Source: Myxococcales bacterium
Lineage (GTDB): Bacteria > Myxococcota_A > SURF-8
Direction of reading: 5' to 3'
DNA length: 57,947 nt
Assembly (NCBI GenBank): GCA_003598065.1
Contig: QZKR01000157.1
Coordinates: 1-57,947 of the forward strand
Of the stretch, positions 26,875 to 35,202 are shown one piece after another. A model generated the notes under the pieces. The model was not told where the DNA came from, did no database searches, and saw nothing but the letters and a program-made list of their open reading frames with translations. Both the position numbers and the translations under genes were made by a program. Within the stretch, counting starts at the first letter, position 1, and each line of letters begins with the position of its first letter.

Positions 26875-27243
26875 ATGAATGCCGAACCCAAAGGGATCGA
26901 GCTTTATCTGAGCGGCGGCAAATGCGTCGAGTGCGCCGCGCGGCGGCGCTACCAGGAATTGCTCACCCGCCTTATGGCGCTCGATGAAGTCTCCAGAGAG
27001 CAGAACGAGGAGTTCAACCTGTTGCGACGGTTCTTGAAATGCACGGATTTCGAACGTCTGAGGGAGGTCCATCCGCTGCTGGACGGACGGAGCGGTCTGA
27101 CGATCGTCGTGTGCGAGGGACCTGCGCTCAACAGGTTCGTCATGAAAACCAGAAAATGGGACAGATGGAAGGCGTCGTACGATACGACGGATGAAGCGAT
27201 CGTCATCACGGAACCCAAATCATCGGGAAGGGAAAACGCATGA
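26875..27243 (+). CDS. Small conserved ORP-cluster protein, function unknown
   Basis: 122 residues, no family recognised. It starts with a CVECAARRR motif (a lone CxxC) and has a helical middle (LDEVSREQNEEFNLLRRFLKC). It lies 3 bp after one ATPase and overlaps mrp (ATGA), so it is a true member of the operon. The Desulfovibrio orp locus also holds a small hypothetical gene; whether the two are orthologues needs a sequence comparison. Cysteines could bridge to a partner protein's cluster. Confidence 0.68.
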   Translation: MNAEPKGIELYLSGGKCVECAARRRYQELLTRLMALDEVSREQNEEFNLLRRFLKCTDFERLREVHPLLDGRSGLTIVVCEGPALNRFVMKTRKWDRWKASYDTTDEAIVITEPKSSGRENA

Positions 27244-28481
27244 GCGAATCCTGTGGAGCGCATGGAGAAAACCGGGACCGGGCCGCCGAGCAAGCGGCGC
27301 TCGCCGCCAATCTGAAGCCGATTCGGCGCAAGCTCCTGGTGTTGTCGGGCAAGGGCGGCGTGGGCAAGAGCACCGTGGCGGTGAACCTCGCCGTTTCTCT
27401 CGCCCAGCGCGGCTTCAAGGTGGGCCTGCTCGACGTGGACATCCACGGTCCGTCCGTCCCGGCCATGCTGGGACTGGAAGGAACGAGACTGAGCGGCAAC
27501 GAGAACTGGATACTCCCCGTGGATTTAGGGGGAATGAAGGTCATGTCCATCGGCTTCATGCTGGAGGGCGAGAACGTCCCCGTGATCTGGCGCGGGCCGC
27601 TCAAGATGGGCGTGATCGAGCAGTTCCTGCGGGAAGTGGAGTGGGGCGCGCTCGATTATCTCGTGGTGGACGCGCCTCCCGGAACGGGCGACGAGCCCTT
27701 GTCCGTGGCGCAGCTGATTCCCGACGCCAAGGCGATCGTGGTGACGACGCCGCAGAGGGTGGCGACGCTCGACGTGCGCAAATCGATCACGTTCTGCCGT
27801 CAACTGGGCATCGAGGTCCTGGGCGTCGTCGAAAACATGAACGGCGTCGTCTGCCCCAAGTGCGGCGAGCGCATCCAGCTCTTTCCCGAAGGCGAGGCGC
27901 GCCGCATGGCCGAGGAGATGGGCGCTCCGCTTCTGGCCTCGCTGCCGATGGACCCGAGAGTGGCCGCGACGGCGGATCGAGGCCAGTCGGCGCTGACGCT
28001 CAAGGATTCTCCCGTCGGACGGGAATTTGAAATTTTGGCGGAGAAGATCGTTTCGACAACCGGACCCATTGAAAAAACGAAGGACTCCCAAAGCGGAAAG
28101 GAAAAGAAAGCTATGCTGAGAATCGCCATTCCCGTGGCAGCGGGCAAACTCTGCGCCCACTTCGGCCATTGCGAGACCTTCGCTTTCATCGACCTCGACG
28201 AGACCGGAAAGAACATGACGGACCGGCGCGATCTGACGCCGCCGCCGCACGAGCCGGGCGTGATTCCTCGCTGGGTGGCCTCTCAGGGGGCGAACGTGGT
28301 TCTGGCGGGCGGCATGGGGGCGCGGGCGGTGTCCCTGTTCGAGGAGGCGGGGGTCAAGGTCTTCACCGGCTGTCCCTGCGACACGCCGGAGAATCTGGTT
28401 CGCCAGTATGCGGAGCAGACGCTGACTACGGGGTCCAACGTCTGCAACCACGATGACAAGGACCATAGCTGCGGGCACTGA
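27240..28481 (+). CDS. Mrp/NBP35 ATPase fused to a NifX-type domain (MrpORP-like)
   Basis: 413 residues. N-terminal Mrp/NBP35 ATPase: Walker A SGKGGVGKST (about 36-45), VDAPPGTGDEPLS, and the C-terminal CPKC motif that holds a bridging Fe-S cluster. After a Lys-rich linker (about 275-290) comes a complete NifX-type domain (MLRIAIPVAAGKLCAHFGHCETFAF ...) ending in a His/Cys-rich tail (NVCNHDDKDHSCGH). The same fusion, MrpORP of Desulfovibrio, is known to carry Fe-S clusters in the first half and to bind ORP. It would insert or shuttle a metal cluster to the orange-type proteins. Confidence 0.92.
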   Translation: MSESCGAHGENRDRAAEQAALAANLKPIRRKLLVLSGKGGVGKSTVAVNLAVSLAQRGFKVGLLDVDIHGPSVPAMLGLEGTRLSGNENWILPVDLGGMKVMSIGFMLEGENVPVIWRGPLKMGVIEQFLREVEWGALDYLVVDAPPGTGDEPLSVAQLIPDAKAIVVTTPQRVATLDVRKSITFCRQLGIEVLGVVENMNGVVCPKCGERIQLFPEGEARRMAEEMGAPLLASLPMDPRVAATADRGQSALTLKDSPVGREFEILAEKIVSTTGPIEKTKDSQSGKEKKAMLRIAIPVAAGKLCAHFGHCETFAFIDLDETGKNMTDRRDLTPPPHEPGVIPRWVASQGANVVLAGGMGARAVSLFEEAGVKVFTGCPCDTPENLVRQYAEQTLTTGSNVCNHDDKDHSCGH

Positions 28482-28491
28482 GGAGAGCGGT

Positions 28492-28992
28492 ATGGATTGG
28501 ACGTTTCGTCCTATCGGGACAATTCGTTCGCCATTCGTGAAGCAAGAGGGCACGCCGATCCAGCCATGTTTTGCCCACGATGCGCGCGGTGAGATCATCT
28601 TGGACGAGACATTTGCGCCGGCCTTGAAGGATCTCGAAGGCTTCGAACGCATCTGGGTGCTCCATGTCCTGGACCGCTCAACCTCTTGGGAGCCGCTGGT
28701 CAAGCCTTATCTTGACGACGTGAAACGCGGCGTCTTCGCCGTCCGTTCCCCGGCCCGGCCCAATCCGATCGGCCTTTCCTGCCTGCGTCTCGTGGGAATC
28801 GAAGGCTCGATTCTCTTCGTGGCGGAACTGGATATCCTCGACGGAACGCCCGTGCTCGACATCAAACCCTATGTGCCGAGGTTCGACTGCTATCCGAACG
28901 TCCGCGCGGGGTGGCTGGACCAAACCAACAGCCGCGCCTTCAAGGCGGATGGACGCTTCGAAAAGAAACCCGGCAATGGAGAGGACGGATGA
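28492..28992 (+). CDS. trmO: TrmO-family tRNA methyltransferase (TsaA/VirR-like)
   Basis: 166 residues. Signature of the TsaA/UPF0066 family: RPIGTIRSPF at the start and RSPARPNPIGLSCLRLVGIEG in the middle, followed by LDILDGTPVLDIKPYVPRFD. The E. coli member methylates t6A37 of tRNA-Thr. It is encoded in the middle of the ORP-type operon, 10 bp after mrp and overlapping the next NifX-type gene, and such genes often travel with metal-homeostasis clusters, so its substrate here may differ. Confidence 0.85.
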   Translation: MDWTFRPIGTIRSPFVKQEGTPIQPCFAHDARGEIILDETFAPALKDLEGFERIWVLHVLDRSTSWEPLVKPYLDDVKRGVFAVRSPARPNPIGLSCLRLVGIEGSILFVAELDILDGTPVLDIKPYVPRFDCYPNVRAGWLDQTNSRAFKADGRFEKKPGNGEDG

Positions 28993-29351
28993 AGGTCGTC
29001 GTGGCGCTGTTCGACGAGGAGGTTTCCCCGCGCCTAGACGGATGCACCGGGATTCTGGTCGCAGACGACGAGATCGAGGCGATCATCGATCTGAAACAGG
29101 CGACGTGCCAGCAAAGACTAATGGAGATTGTGAAGCAAGCGCCCGCCATGCTACTTTGCGGCGGCGTGCGGCGCTGCGACTATTTCTTTCTCGTCCACTC
29201 GGGCGTTCAGGTCCTCACCGGATTGAGCGGCTCGGCGCGAACCCGGCTGGACGAGTTTCGCGGAGGCGCGCTCAGGGTTGACGCGCCGCAAATCGCAAAC
29301 CAGACGAAACCCGGCGCCTGCCGGTTTCGCCGCAGACGACAAGGAGGCTGA
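28989..29351 (+). CDS. NifX-type domain protein (second ORP-like)
   Basis: 120 residues from an ATG that overlaps the previous stop (ATGA). The fold is recognisable from MKVVVALFDEEVSPRLDGCTGILVADDE and the second half, MLLCGGVRRCDYFFLVHSGVQVLTGLSG, which matches the DINIMC fold. It ends with a basic tail (CRFRRRRQGG). Third NifX-type copy in the operon besides 24687 and the Mrp fusion; it has more cysteines (GCTG, LLCGG, RRCD) than the first copy and could bind a different cluster. Confidence 0.75.
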   Translation: MKVVVALFDEEVSPRLDGCTGILVADDEIEAIIDLKQATCQQRLMEIVKQAPAMLLCGGVRRCDYFFLVHSGVQVLTGLSGSARTRLDEFRGGALRVDAPQIANQTKPGACRFRRRRQGG

Positions 29352-29352
29352 T

Positions 29353-29598
29353 ATGCCTGGATTCGATGTAACGGGACCGCTGGGCAAGGGACCCCTGACG
29401 GGCGGCGGTCGAGGCCGTTGCCGGGGCGGCAGAAACACGGCTCCGGCTACCGAAGAGAAAACGGCGGATAAAGAAACGGAGACCACGCCGGATACGCTGG
29501 ACGCGCTGGGCGTCGGACGCGGCGGAAGGCCGCGCGGCGGCGGACGAGGGCGCTGCTTCGGCGGTGGACGAAGGGGCGGAGGAAACCGAGGCCGGTAG
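29353..29598 (+). CDS. Small Gly/Arg-rich protein (DUF5320-like)
   Basis: 81 residues. The start MPGFDVTGPLGKGPLTGGGRG matches the short MPxxDxTGPxGxGPxTGRGxG proteins (DUF5320) that sit beside NifX/Mrp genes in many anaerobes. The rest is low-complexity, with Arg/Gly runs and two CxGG or CFGGG cysteine spots. The function is unknown; metal binding is plausible. It starts 1 bp after the previous stop codon. Confidence 0.72.
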   Translation: MPGFDVTGPLGKGPLTGGGRGRCRGGRNTAPATEEKTADKETETTPDTLDALGVGRGGRPRGGGRGRCFGGGRRGGGNRGR

Positions 29599-29726
29599 CC
29601 GTAATCGGCTCAGCCTATAACATCGGAGGGGACGGAGGAGTATTATAAAAATAACTGTCATCCGATCCCGCTTTCCTCGTGTTGGGGAAGGCGGGAACAG
29701 CTTGCCAAATTAGAAAAGGAGGACAC

Positions 29727-30224
29727 ATGGGAACGAGAGGAAGAGCGATTCTCGGAATGGACGTGAATCGGGTGCTGGAACTGCTCAACAAGGCCTTCGC
29801 CGACGAGTGGCTGGCCTACTACCAGTACTGGCTCGGGGCGAAAGTCATCGAGGGGCCGATGAAGGAAAACGTGATCGCCGAGCTGATGCAGCACGCGGCC
29901 GACGAGTTGCGCCACGCGGACATGGTGTCCAACCGCATCATCCAACTCGGCGGCAAGCCGGTGGCGGAACCGAAGGACTGGTACGCCTGGACCAATTGCG
30001 GCTACGACGCGCCGACGGATCCTTTCGTGCGCAAAATCCTGGAACAGAACGTCAAGGGCGAGCAGTGCGCCATCGGCGTCTACCACAAGCTGATCGAGGA
30101 AATCGGTTTGAAGGACCCGGTCACTTACAACATGGCGATCCAGATCCTCCAGGACGAGGTGCAGCACGAGGAAGACTTGGAGGCGCTGCTCGAAGACTTC
30201 GACGTGATGATGAAAAATCGCTGA
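29727..30224 (+). CDS. Ferritin-like di-iron protein
   Basis: 165 residues from an ATG behind AAAAGGAGGAC. Four-helix-bundle pattern of the bacterioferritin/Dps-like group: ADEWLAYYQYW (first Glu ligand), ELRHADM (ExxH), GEQCAIGVYHKL (Glu), and DEVQHEEDLEALL (ExxH). This gives the classic four carboxylate and two histidine ligands. It would store or oxidise iron and detoxify peroxide, fitting the oxygen sensitivity of the cluster proteins around it. The central Cys (WTNCGYDAPTD) resembles Dps-like archaeal proteins. Confidence 0.85.
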   Translation: MGTRGRAILGMDVNRVLELLNKAFADEWLAYYQYWLGAKVIEGPMKENVIAELMQHAADELRHADMVSNRIIQLGGKPVAEPKDWYAWTNCGYDAPTDPFVRKILEQNVKGEQCAIGVYHKLIEEIGLKDPVTYNMAIQILQDEVQHEEDLEALLEDFDVMMKNR

Positions 30225-30256
30225 AGCCGTTCCACAGGCTGGGAAGGACTATCGAC

Positions 30257-30613
30257 ATGGCGAAAATCGGCGTCCTCTGCTGCGAGAAAATCAACGACCG
30301 GCTCTGCATCGGCTGCATCAAGTGTCACAAGGCGATTGCGGGGAAGCTGGGCAAGTTCGCCGACCACCAGGACGAGATCGAAATCGTCTTCTGGTCCGAC
30401 TGCGGCGGCTGTCCGGGATTGTTCATGCCGAAGATGGTTCTGATCGATGAACTGGCCGCGCAGCTTGGTCGAACCTACGACGTGGTCCATCTTGGCACGT
30501 GCATCACCAAAGCGGTGAACACGGCCGCCTGCCCCATCAACCTCGACGACATGAAAGCCAAGATCGAGGGGAAATGGGGCAAGAAGGTCATCATCGGCAC
30601 GCACCCGTGGTAA
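30257..30613 (+). CDS. CGGC-domain metal-binding protein
   Basis: 118 residues. The signature SDCGGCPG (48-55) defines the CGGC family, and an N-terminal set of cysteines (VLCCEKINDRLCIGCIKCHKA) is typical; further Cys in LGTCITKAVNTAACPIN. Predicted to bind metal in the cytoplasm; the biochemical role is not known. It lies 32 bp after the ferritin-like gene. Confidence 0.82.
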   Translation: MAKIGVLCCEKINDRLCIGCIKCHKAIAGKLGKFADHQDEIEIVFWSDCGGCPGLFMPKMVLIDELAAQLGRTYDVVHLGTCITKAVNTAACPINLDDMKAKIEGKWGKKVIIGTHPW

Positions 30614-30848
30614 AAATTTAATTTTGGTGCTGCCAGGGCAGGGATCGGGCGCCCGCCCGACGCCCTTCCGGACGAGTGGTGGTGCGCGTGGGAATTTACG
30701 ATAGAAGAGTCTTGATGTGGCGGACTTTCTACGAGTCGGCCGAGGATTGCGATGAGCCTTGATCCTCAAACCTACCGCGAACATTGGGGACGACGAATGG
30801 TTCCCGGCGTAGGCGCCTTCCTGGCGGCGATCGGGAGGAAACAAGACC

Positions 30849-31721
30849 ATGAAAATCACCGTCCTGGTTGAAAACTCGCCCGGCGCAAAAATAGAACTGG
30901 AGCCGGAGTTCGGACTCTCGCTGCTGATCGAGACGGGAGAAAGGCGCATCCTGCTGGATACGGGCGCAAGCGGGCGTTTCGCGATCAACGCCGAAAAAAT
31001 GGGTCTCGACCTGGAAACCGTCGATTGGCTGGTGCTGTCCCACGGCCACTACGATCACGGGGGAGGTCTGGAAGCCTTTTTCCTGCGCAATCAAAAGGCC
31101 AAGGCCATTTTCCGGCGAGGCGCGGAACGGCCCTTCTTCGGCAGCCTGATGCCCTCCATGCCCGATTGGCTGCATCGCGCGGGTCTGTTGACGCGCTACA
31201 TAGGGCTTGACGCCAGGATTCTCAGCCGTTTTTCGGACCGCATCCGCTGGATCGAGACCGACGTCGAGCTTGCGCCCGGCCTGCGCGTGCTGACGGCGAT
31301 TCCTCGCCTCCATGCCTTGGCCAAGGGAAACCATTATCTGCTGATCCGGCGAGACAACCGCTTTCTGCCGGACGATTTCAGCCACGAATTATTGCTGGTG
31401 GTGGAGGAGAAAGGCGAGGCGGTGGTTTTCTCCGGCTGCGCCCATAATGGGATTTTGAACATGCTGGAAGCCGTTCGCCAAAACGAGCCGTGGCGGCCGA
31501 TCCGTTCCGCGATCGGCGGATTCCATCTGAATCTGCCGCGCTCGGAGAAAATGTCGGCTTCCGCGCGCGAGATCCGCGAACTGGCGCGCGAGCTGGGCCA
31601 GCGGGTCACGGGAGAAATCCATACGGGGCATTGCACGGGCGCCGAGGCGTTCCTGATCATGAAAAAGGAACTGGGAGAGAGGCTTCAAGCGATGCACACT
31701 GGCATCCAATTCGAAGCGTGA
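30849..31721 (+). CDS. MBL-fold metallo-hydrolase (dihydropterin-phosphate-synthase-like group)
   Basis: 290 residues. Metal-binding motif HGHYDHGG (His65, His67, Asp69, His70), then GFHLNLP and TGHCTGAEAF, the late His motifs of this group. Family members include the so-called 7,8-dihydropterin-6-methyl-4-(beta-D-ribofuranosyl)-aminobenzene-5'-phosphate synthase, but many are unassigned. It follows 235 bp without a gene, so it may have its own promoter, and it faces the minus-strand regulator gene. Its role with the metal cluster is inferred from position only. Confidence 0.82.
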   Translation: MKITVLVENSPGAKIELEPEFGLSLLIETGERRILLDTGASGRFAINAEKMGLDLETVDWLVLSHGHYDHGGGLEAFFLRNQKAKAIFRRGAERPFFGSLMPSMPDWLHRAGLLTRYIGLDARILSRFSDRIRWIETDVELAPGLRVLTAIPRLHALAKGNHYLLIRRDNRFLPDDFSHELLLVVEEKGEAVVFSGCAHNGILNMLEAVRQNEPWRPIRSAIGGFHLNLPRSEKMSASAREIRELARELGQRVTGEIHTGHCTGAEAFLIMKKELGERLQAMHTGIQFEA

Positions 31722-31753
31722 GCCGTAGGGTTCGAGGGGGGAATGAACCTTCG

Positions 31754-33070
31754 CTAGTTCTCAATTCCCAGCGTTCTCAATTTGCGCCACAGCGTCGTGC
31801 GGTGCATGCTCAAATACCGCGCGGCTTTGGCCTTGTTGCCGCCGTACTTTTTCAGCGCCTCCTGGATGACGGCGATTTCATCCTGCTCGCTGGCGTCCGC
31901 GGTCTCCGGCTTCGTCGTTCCTTCCAGAATGCGCAAGGGAAGATGATGCTCCTGGATTTCCTCGTCGCGGCACATGACGAAGGCATGCTCGATGGCGTTT
32001 TCCAGTTCCCTCACGTTGCCCGGGAAGGAATGCCTCATCAGGGCCTGAAGCGTTTTCGAGGAAATGCCGTAGATCGGTTTCCGCCGCCGTTTTCTGAATA
32101 GCTCGATGAAGTGCTCGACGAGCAAAGGGATGTCTTCGCTGCGGCGCTGGAGCGGCGGCACTTCCACCTTCACGACGTTGATCCGGTAGTACAAATCCTT
32201 GCGGAATTTTCCCGCGGCGATTTCCTGTTCGATCGTCGCGTTGGTCGCGGAGATGATCCTCGTGTCGGTGCGTAGCGTTTTGGTCGAACCCAGCGGCTGG
32301 TACTCGCCGTTGTTCAGCACGCGCAGCAGCTTCACCTGCAGCGACGTGTCCATTTCGGTGATTTCGTCCAAAAGCAGCGTGCCGCCGTTGGCCATGCTGA
32401 AATGGCCCGGCTTGTTGCTTTTGGCGTCGGTGAAAGCGCCCTTTTCGTAGCCGAACAGCTCCGATTCCAGCAGTTGAGCGGGCAGCGCGCCGCAGTTGAT
32501 CTTGATGTAGGGTCCGTACTGGCGCGGACTCAGATTGTGGATGACCTGGGCGATCAGCTCCTTTCCCGAGCCGCTGGGACCTTCGATCAGGACGCTGCAC
32601 TCGCTATCGGCGATGTCGGGCAGCAGCGAGACAATGCGCTGCATCTCGGGATTGCGCGTTACGATGTCCTCCAGCCCGCGCGTGCGCTCCAGACTGTCCC
32701 GCAAATGCTCTTCCTCGGAAATGTCCCGGAAAAATTCCACCGCCCCGACGACTTTGCCGCCCTCATCCCTCAGCAGGGCGGTCGTCACCCGGATCGGCAC
32801 CTCGCACTCGTCCTTGGTGATGATCGTCACGCGGGAATTCTCCACCGGCTCGGTGCTCTGCAATGTCTCCTTCAAAGCGCATTGCCGGTGACAGATCTTC
32901 GTGCGGAAGATTTCGAAGCAGTGGTTGCCGATGGCTTCCACGGCCTTGAAGCCCGTAATTCTTTCGGCGGCCTTGTTGAAAGAGGTGATGATACAATTCT
33001 CGCTGACGGTGAATACGCCTTCCGAGATGTTGTTGAAGATGAGATCGGAAATTTGCGTTTTTCCGTTCAC
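31754..33070 (-). CDS. PAS-domain sigma-54-dependent activator (second)
   Basis: 438 residues from a GTG at 33070 preceded by AGAAGG; the longer in-frame reading to 33154 adds a basic tail without family sense. Domains: PAS (about 5-130) with FRTKICHRQCALKE, the same Cys pattern as the first activator; AAA+ with Walker A GPSGSGKE, loop GAFTDA and Walker B LLLDEI; Fis-type helix-turn-helix NKAKAARYLSMHRTTLWRK. It closely parallels the activator at 23224 and is the last gene of a minus-strand operon that starts at a sigma-54 promoter, so it may activate itself. Confidence 0.9.
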   Translation of the reverse strand: MNGKTQISDLIFNNISEGVFTVSENCIITSFNKAAERITGFKAVEAIGNHCFEIFRTKICHRQCALKETLQSTEPVENSRVTIITKDECEVPIRVTTALLRDEGGKVVGAVEFFRDISEEEHLRDSLERTRGLEDIVTRNPEMQRIVSLLPDIADSECSVLIEGPSGSGKELIAQVIHNLSPRQYGPYIKINCGALPAQLLESELFGYEKGAFTDAKSNKPGHFSMANGGTLLLDEITEMDTSLQVKLLRVLNNGEYQPLGSTKTLRTDTRIISATNATIEQEIAAGKFRKDLYYRINVVKVEVPPLQRRSEDIPLLVEHFIELFRKRRRKPIYGISSKTLQALMRHSFPGNVRELENAIEHAFVMCRDEEIQEHHLPLRILEGTTKPETADASEQDEIAVIQEALKKYGGNKAKAARYLSMHRTTLWRKLRTLGIEN

Positions 33071-33190
33071 GTGCGGCCTTCTCTTTCGACGGTGTCGGAC
33101 TCTATTGCTCCTGCCGCGAGGCTTGCGGCGGGGGACCGGACGGAGAAACAACAACCCCGTCCCCGCAGACCCTGTTTTTCGAGCATACCC

Positions 33191-33733
33191 CTAATTTTCC
33201 GGCCGCGCAACCGTGCGGATTTCCGCCCACGACTCCTGCGGGACGCGAAGCTGCTCGCGCACCATCTCGGCGGTGTGGTTCGCATGGACGAGATCCTTGC
33301 CATCCGGGCCTACCAGGATCGTGGGACAGATAAACGATTCGGCGAAGGCATCGATCGACTTGCCCAGGAAATAGGCGTCGCCCGATGGTTTTGCAAGAAC
33401 CAGAAGCTGGAACTCGCGATTGCACAGGCAACGATGCAATTCCGCCCATCCATTGTCGTGGCAGAGTTTGAAGCCGACGTTCACGAACTCTCCCGCCGCG
33501 TCGTCGTATCGCAAGCGCAACTCTCTTTCCCGGCGCACGAGTTCCTCTTCCCCGACCGGCGAGGACTCGATGCCTTTCGGGTCTTGCCGACTGTACGGAT
33601 CGTGCAGGAAGGAAAAGACATTGAGCTGGAGGTCGAGCCGCTGGGCCAGCGTTTTGGCCAGTTCGAAGGCCCAATCGCCCTGCTTCGAGTCGTGCGCGCA
33701 GTAGCCGATTTTTTCCACGCGGGTCGTCGTCAT
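33191..33733 (-). CDS. Universal-stress-protein-like protein
   Basis: 180 residues. The start (KIGYCAHDSKQGDWAFELAKTLAQRLDLQLNVFSFL) and the late strand (FQLLVLAKPSGDAYFLGKSIDAFAESFICPTILVGPDG) follow the UspA fold. The ATP-binding GxxGxxxxG loop is not intact, so it may not bind ATP. It lies 16 bp downstream of a NifX/DUF1847 gene and upstream of the activator. A sensing or partner role is possible; nothing more specific can be claimed. Confidence 0.72.
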   Translation of the reverse strand: MTTTRVEKIGYCAHDSKQGDWAFELAKTLAQRLDLQLNVFSFLHDPYSRQDPKGIESSPVGEEELVRRERELRLRYDDAAGEFVNVGFKLCHDNGWAELHRCLCNREFQLLVLAKPSGDAYFLGKSIDAFAESFICPTILVGPDGKDLVHANHTAEMVREQLRVPQESWAEIRTVARPEN

Positions 33734-33749
33734 GATCGCTTCCTTTCCT

Positions 33750-34775
33750 TCAACGGCCGTTGGCTTCCGGTCCGCCCGACGAATTGGGCGCGGTGCGCAT
33801 GGCCTCTTTTAAGTAACGTTTCGAGTAGACGGCCCCGATGGGGTTGTTGGCCAGCACCTTGTCCTTCACGAACAAGGTCGTCGCCGGGGCCTGGCTGGCT
33901 TTGGTCAGAATGGAATCCGCGCCCACGCACAAACCGACCAGGATGATGAATTCGCATTCGCTGCCGTTCAGAACCTGGGCTTGCCCCAGGGGGTTGCACA
34001 GCCTCGATCGCTCGCGCTCCGACGCCGTTTGATGGTCCTGTCCCGCAGCCGGCGTTTCGCTAGCGCCCCGAACTTTGCAGCACACGCTGACGACGTCGAA
34101 GAACCGTTTCAAGACGCTCGCCGCCACCCGCGCCGGTTCTTCAAGATCCGCGCAAAAGGCAAGGCCGATTTTCCGGTACTTCATTTCCAGGCAGAAATAG
34201 ACGACTTCGCTGAGCCGGCAGAGGCTGGGCTCCCCTTGCAGGGCGACATCCTGGGCGGCGTCCAGCATTGTGCGGGACCAGCGAGTCTCCTCCGCGCGAG
34301 GCAAATCGCCGAAAGGGCAGTTCAGCCCTCCGTTGCAGGGCCTGCCGTTGAAAACGGCGCAATCCCGGTCGCCGATGACGGCCCCGCCCCGAACGAAAGC
34401 GCGGGCGCGTTGCTCGGCGTCGGGCGGAGGCTGAGCAGCGGCGTTCTCTTTCGTTTCGCAAAGTCCGTATCCCGACTGGAGCCGGTTCTCGAAAATCGCC
34501 TCGATCGCTTCCTCCTCGGCGCAGGCGACGTTCTCGATGGTCTCGATGCCGCAATTGTTGATTTCCCGCTTGGAGGAACGGTCGATGCCGCAGCAGACCA
34601 GAACGTCCGCCTTATGCACGTTCAGAAGAGCCAGCAAATCGGTCAGGCTGGGATCGTCCAGGGGAAGCGATTCCACGCGGCGTCCGACGCTTTCCGGATC
34701 GACCAGCAGCAGTTTGTCCGCCGTGGTCGGGCGCGGCGCAATCCGGCCGTTCAGTGTTGGAAGCGCGAAACGCAT
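33750..34775 (-). CDS. NifX-type domain fused to DUF1847-like Cys-rich domain
   Basis: 341 residues with GAGCAGGAGG before the ATG. Residues about 1-105 are NifX/DINIMC-like (LLVDPESVGRRVESLPLDD, ADVLVCCGIDRSSKREIN). Residues about 135-330 match the DUF1847 pattern of anaerobe proteins: CNGGLNCPFGDL, then AFCADLEEPARVAASVLKRFFDVVSVCCKV, CNPLGQAQVLN and FIILVGLCVGADSILTKASQAPATTLFVKDKVLANNP. Twelve or so cysteines suggest clusters. First gene of the minus-strand operon under a perfect sigma-54 promoter at 34798. The two parts usually occur as separate genes, so the fusion hints that they act together. Confidence 0.75.
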   Translation of the reverse strand: MRFALPTLNGRIAPRPTTADKLLLVDPESVGRRVESLPLDDPSLTDLLALLNVHKADVLVCCGIDRSSKREINNCGIETIENVACAEEEAIEAIFENRLQSGYGLCETKENAAAQPPPDAEQRARAFVRGGAVIGDRDCAVFNGRPCNGGLNCPFGDLPRAEETRWSRTMLDAAQDVALQGEPSLCRLSEVVYFCLEMKYRKIGLAFCADLEEPARVAASVLKRFFDVVSVCCKVRGASETPAAGQDHQTASERERSRLCNPLGQAQVLNGSECEFIILVGLCVGADSILTKASQAPATTLFVKDKVLANNPIGAVYSKRYLKEAMRTAPNSSGGPEANGR

Positions 34776-34797
34776 GGTTCCTCCTGCTCAATGCATC

Positions 34798-34813
34798 TGC
34801 AACAGGCGTGCCA
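34798..34813 (-). promoter_or_regulatory. Sigma-54 promoter of the minus-strand NifX/Usp/activator operon
   Basis: On the minus strand TGGCACGCCTGTTGCA is a perfect match to the consensus TGGCACGN4TTGCW. The predicted start is 10-15 bp before the ATG at 34775. Confidence 0.88.
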
Positions 34814-34924
34814 ATGGCTGGAACAATCGCGCCTTGGAGCGTGGAGGGAATGCGCGTCGATGCTTCACAAGGGGGATGGATGGGGAGGCTAAACTCCTTT
34901 GAATAGACTGAACGCGCGCCGATG

Positions 34925-34965
34925 CGTTGCACAAAGCGTTGCGCCGCAACGATACCGTTGCAACG
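34925..34965. promoter_or_regulatory. Cluster of CGTTGC/GCAACG half-sites, candidate enhancer for sigma-54 activators
   Basis: Four or more half-sites in 41 bp: CGTTGC at 34925 and 34937, CGTTGC-GCC-GCAACG (34937-34951) and the perfect palindrome CGTTGCAACG (34956-34965). It lies about 130 bp from one sigma-54 promoter and 170 bp from the divergent one, the usual distance for upstream activator sites. The whole 34776-35202 gap holds no gene. Confidence 0.6.
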
Positions 34966-35132
34966 CACGATGCATCGTTCGCCGATCCGAGATCCGTCGA
35001 ACCCTCGCGTTCCGTGGCCCATCCGCCCGGCCCGTGCGCCGTGGCCTTTCCGTTCTCCGTATGGCTTCGAGCATCTCTTTCGACAGAACCGACCACGCCT
35101 CGGGACATCACGCGGCGAACCGGAAACCGAGT

Positions 35133-35148
35133 TGGTACGAACTTTGCT
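35133..35148 (+). promoter_or_regulatory. Sigma-54 promoter of the redox-complex operon
   Basis: TGGTACGAACTTTGCT differs from TGGCACGN4TTGCT at one position; GG and GC are 10 bp apart. It is 55 bp before the ATG at 35203. Confidence 0.82.
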
Positions 35149-35202
35149 GTAAGCACCGATGCAGCGTTGGCGATCCACCGTCCCGCTGTGAGGAGGAGTG
35201 CA

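Noticed and set aside
30622..30640. A TTGGTGCTGCCAGGGC stretch as a sigma-54 promoter for the MBL gene
   Set aside because: The GG-N10-GC spacing fits, but both the -24 and -12 boxes have several mismatches.
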